A DNA stretch of 7,000 bases from CAZMOK01 sp964644135 (GTDB lineage: Bacteria; Bacteroidota; Bacteroidia; Bacteroidales; JAGOPY01), in the NCBI GenBank assembly GCA_964644135.1, contig CAZXWD010000135.1, positions 1 to 7,000 of the forward strand. The letters are read 5' to 3'. This document shows, in pieces, positions 5,965 through 7,000 of this stretch. The translations under genes were made by a program, and so were the position numbers. The notes under the pieces were generated by a model, which was given only the letters and a program-made list of their open reading frames with translations, was not told where the DNA came from and did not search any database. Within the stretch, counting starts at the first letter, position 1. Every line of letters starts with the position of its first letter.

Positions 5965-5969
5965 CAGCC

Positions 5970-6851
5970 ATGCCGGCGAGTGAAGACAAATATTCTAAAC
6001 GGAGGTACCAGAGTTCATATGTGACCACACTGGTAAGTATCACCCTTGTGCTTTTCATGCTCGGGCTGCTGGGGCTCACCGTGCTTCACGCCAGGAAACT
6101 GTCGGATTACGTAAAGGAGAACATCGGCTTCAGGGTATATATGAAAAGCACTGTGAGGGAAGCCGGCATCATGCAGTTGCAGAAAATACTCGATGCCACC
6201 GAATACGTAAAATCGACCGAATACATCACCCCCGAACAGGCAGCCGAAGAGCTTTCGAGGGACCTCGGGGAGGATTTCATCGATTTTTTGGGCTACAACC
6301 CCCTGCCGCCGGCCATCGACCTGAGGCTGAAGGCCAGCTATGCCAATGTCGACAGCCTCGAGATGATCGAGACCGAGCTGATGAAGAACGAGGACGTAAA
6401 GGAGGTTTTCTATGTGAAGTCGCTCGTGCATCTCATCAATAGCAACATCCGGAAGATCAGCATCCTTTTGCTGGGATTCAGCGGGTTGCTGCTTATCATT
6501 GCCATAGCCCTCATCAACAACACCATCAGGCTGTCGGTCTATTCAAAGCGGTTCATCATCAGGAGCATGCAACTGGTGGGCGCCACCCAGTCCTTTATCA
6601 GGCGGCCGTTCATATTCAAAGGTATTGCACAGGGATTTTACAGCGCCCTGATCACCCTTCTCCTTCTCACCGGCATACTGTACTGGCTCAGAAATGAATA
6701 CCCCGAGCTTATGGAGCTCCAGGACCTGGAGCTATTGATGGCCCTTTACGGCCTGGTGATCCTGCTGGGCATCATCATCTCCTGGTCGTCCACCTATTTC
6801 GCCGTCCGCAAATACCTCCGGATCAAGGGGGATAACCTTTATTATTATTAG
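5970..6851 (+). CDS. ftsX: Cell division ABC-type permease FtsX
   Basis: FtsX is the membrane subunit that, with the ATPase FtsE, relays a signal across the inner membrane to control peptidoglycan hydrolysis at the septum. The 293 residues show the family topology: a short cytoplasmic N-terminus, TM1 about 19-40, an extracytoplasmic domain about 41-160 (VKENIGFRVYMKS, then YITPEQAAEELSRDLGEDF), and TM2 about 162-185, TM3 about 222-242, TM4 about 256-274. The cytoplasmic loop INNTIRLSVYSKRFIIRSMQ and LVGATQSFIRRPFIFKGIAQG (about 182-222) is the FtsX signature. No ftsE is adjacent, which is common in Bacteroidetes. The ATG at 5970 lies directly downstream of the -7 element; I see no Shine-Dalgarno. 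In related genomes I would expect DUF3098 and uppP to follow, but here a repeat-rich spacer follows and fills the rest of the window. Confidence 0.95.
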   Translation: MPASEDKYSKRRYQSSYVTTLVSITLVLFMLGLLGLTVLHARKLSDYVKENIGFRVYMKSTVREAGIMQLQKILDATEYVKSTEYITPEQAAEELSRDLGEDFIDFLGYNPLPPAIDLRLKASYANVDSLEMIETELMKNEDVKEVFYVKSLVHLINSNIRKISILLLGFSGLLLIIAIALINNTIRLSVYSKRFIIRSMQLVGATQSFIRRPFIFKGIAQGFYSALITLLLLTGILYWLRNEYPELMELQDLELLMALYGLVILLGIIISWSSTYFAVRKYLRIKGDNLYYY

Positions 6852-6878
6852 TGTTGAGTTTTGAGTGTTGAGTGTTGA
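6851..6878. repeat. Heptamer array 5 (GTGTTGA type, 4 units), starting in the ftsX stop codon
   Basis: GTGTTGA, GTTTTGA, GTGTTGA, GTGTTGA in perfect 7-bp register. The first G is the last base of the ftsX TAG. Its unit resembles the GTTCTGA units that follow the DUF3108 stop on that gene's sense strand. Confidence 0.85.
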
Positions 6879-6883
6879 ATTTT

Positions 6884-6945
6884 TGGGGGTGGGAATCTGT
6901 GGCTGGGGGTGGCAAGATGGGTTTAAAATTGTCTCTATCGTCCTT
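6884..6945. other. G-rich stretch and diverged ATTG-core repeat downstream of ftsX
   Basis: TGGGGGTGG occurs twice (6884-6892, 6904-6912). Runs of three or more G's lie at 6885-6889, 6891-6893, 6905-6909 and 6919-6921, a weak quadruplex pattern because two loops are about 9-11 nt. At 6928-6945 the 9-mers ATTGTCTCT and ATCGTCCTT form a diverged member of the ATTG-core family, leading into the T-run and palindromic element as at 535-551. Confidence 0.45.
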
Positions 6946-6950
6946 TTTTT

Positions 6951-7000
6951 TACCCACCCCCTCGGTCCCCCTCCCTGCTGGCAGGGAGGGGGAAGGCGAA
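6951..7000. repeat. GC-rich palindromic dispersed repeat, copy 2 (cut by the window edge)
   Basis: Identical to 551-600 except A to G at the centre of the inner palindrome (580 versus 6980), in the same orientation. An 8-T run precedes it (6 T's in copy 1). The closing arm would lie beyond position 7000. Confidence 0.8.

Noticed and set aside
5893..5969. T-box or leader-peptide attenuator for leuS
   Set aside because: The whole intergenic region is 77 bp, with no T-box elements and no short ORF rich in leucine codons.
6015..6431. Minus-strand open frame inside ftsX
   Set aside because: Antisense shadow of the extracytoplasmic domain of FtsX, with low-information composition.

Overview
The window looks like chromosomal DNA of a Bacteroidota member, probably a Bacteroidales-type anaerobe. 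The evidence is the N-terminus of a Bacteroidetes-style alpha-2-macroglobulin, a long (928-residue) LeuRS with a large insert before KMSKS, a DUF3108 protein, -7 elements of the TAnnTTTG type, and no clear Shine-Dalgarno sequences. I cannot name the genus.

Layout. Positions 1-416 (minus) hold the first 138 residues of a secreted alpha-2-macroglobulin-family protein that runs off the left edge. Positions 417-664 are a gene-free spacer with 9-bp-period repeats and a GC-rich palindromic element. Positions 665-1906 (minus) encode an AAA+ ATPase with a C-terminal DUF4143 region. Positions 1907-2269 are a 363-bp spacer made largely of short-unit repeats, plus the ATPase promoter. Positions 2272 to 5892, read on the minus strand, carry leuS and a translationally coupled exported DUF3108 gene. 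Positions 5893-5969 are a compact divergent promoter region. Positions 5970-6851 (plus) encode FtsX. Positions 6852-7000 contain another heptamer array, a G-rich stretch and a second copy of the palindromic element, which runs to the window edge.

How it fits together. leuS and ftsX are housekeeping genes (Leu-tRNA charging; control of cell-wall hydrolysis at division). The DUF3108 gene is tied to leuS by a TGATG stop/start overlap. The alpha-2-macroglobulin is an envelope protein. The ATPase is the accessory-looking gene: related direct repeats flank it, its last 11 residues appear to be encoded by repeat-like DNA, and its promoter sits inside a perfect inverted repeat.

The least expected signal is not a gene. 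The spacers contain five separate arrays with a strict 7-bp period but different unit sequences (GTGAAGC, CCAACAG, CTCAGAA and GTGTTGA types), plus two families with a 9-bp period. They resemble the heptanucleotide STRR repeats of cyanobacteria in form. Two of the heptamer arrays start within a few bases of a stop codon. I found no complete mobile element, CRISPR array, tRNA or rRNA.
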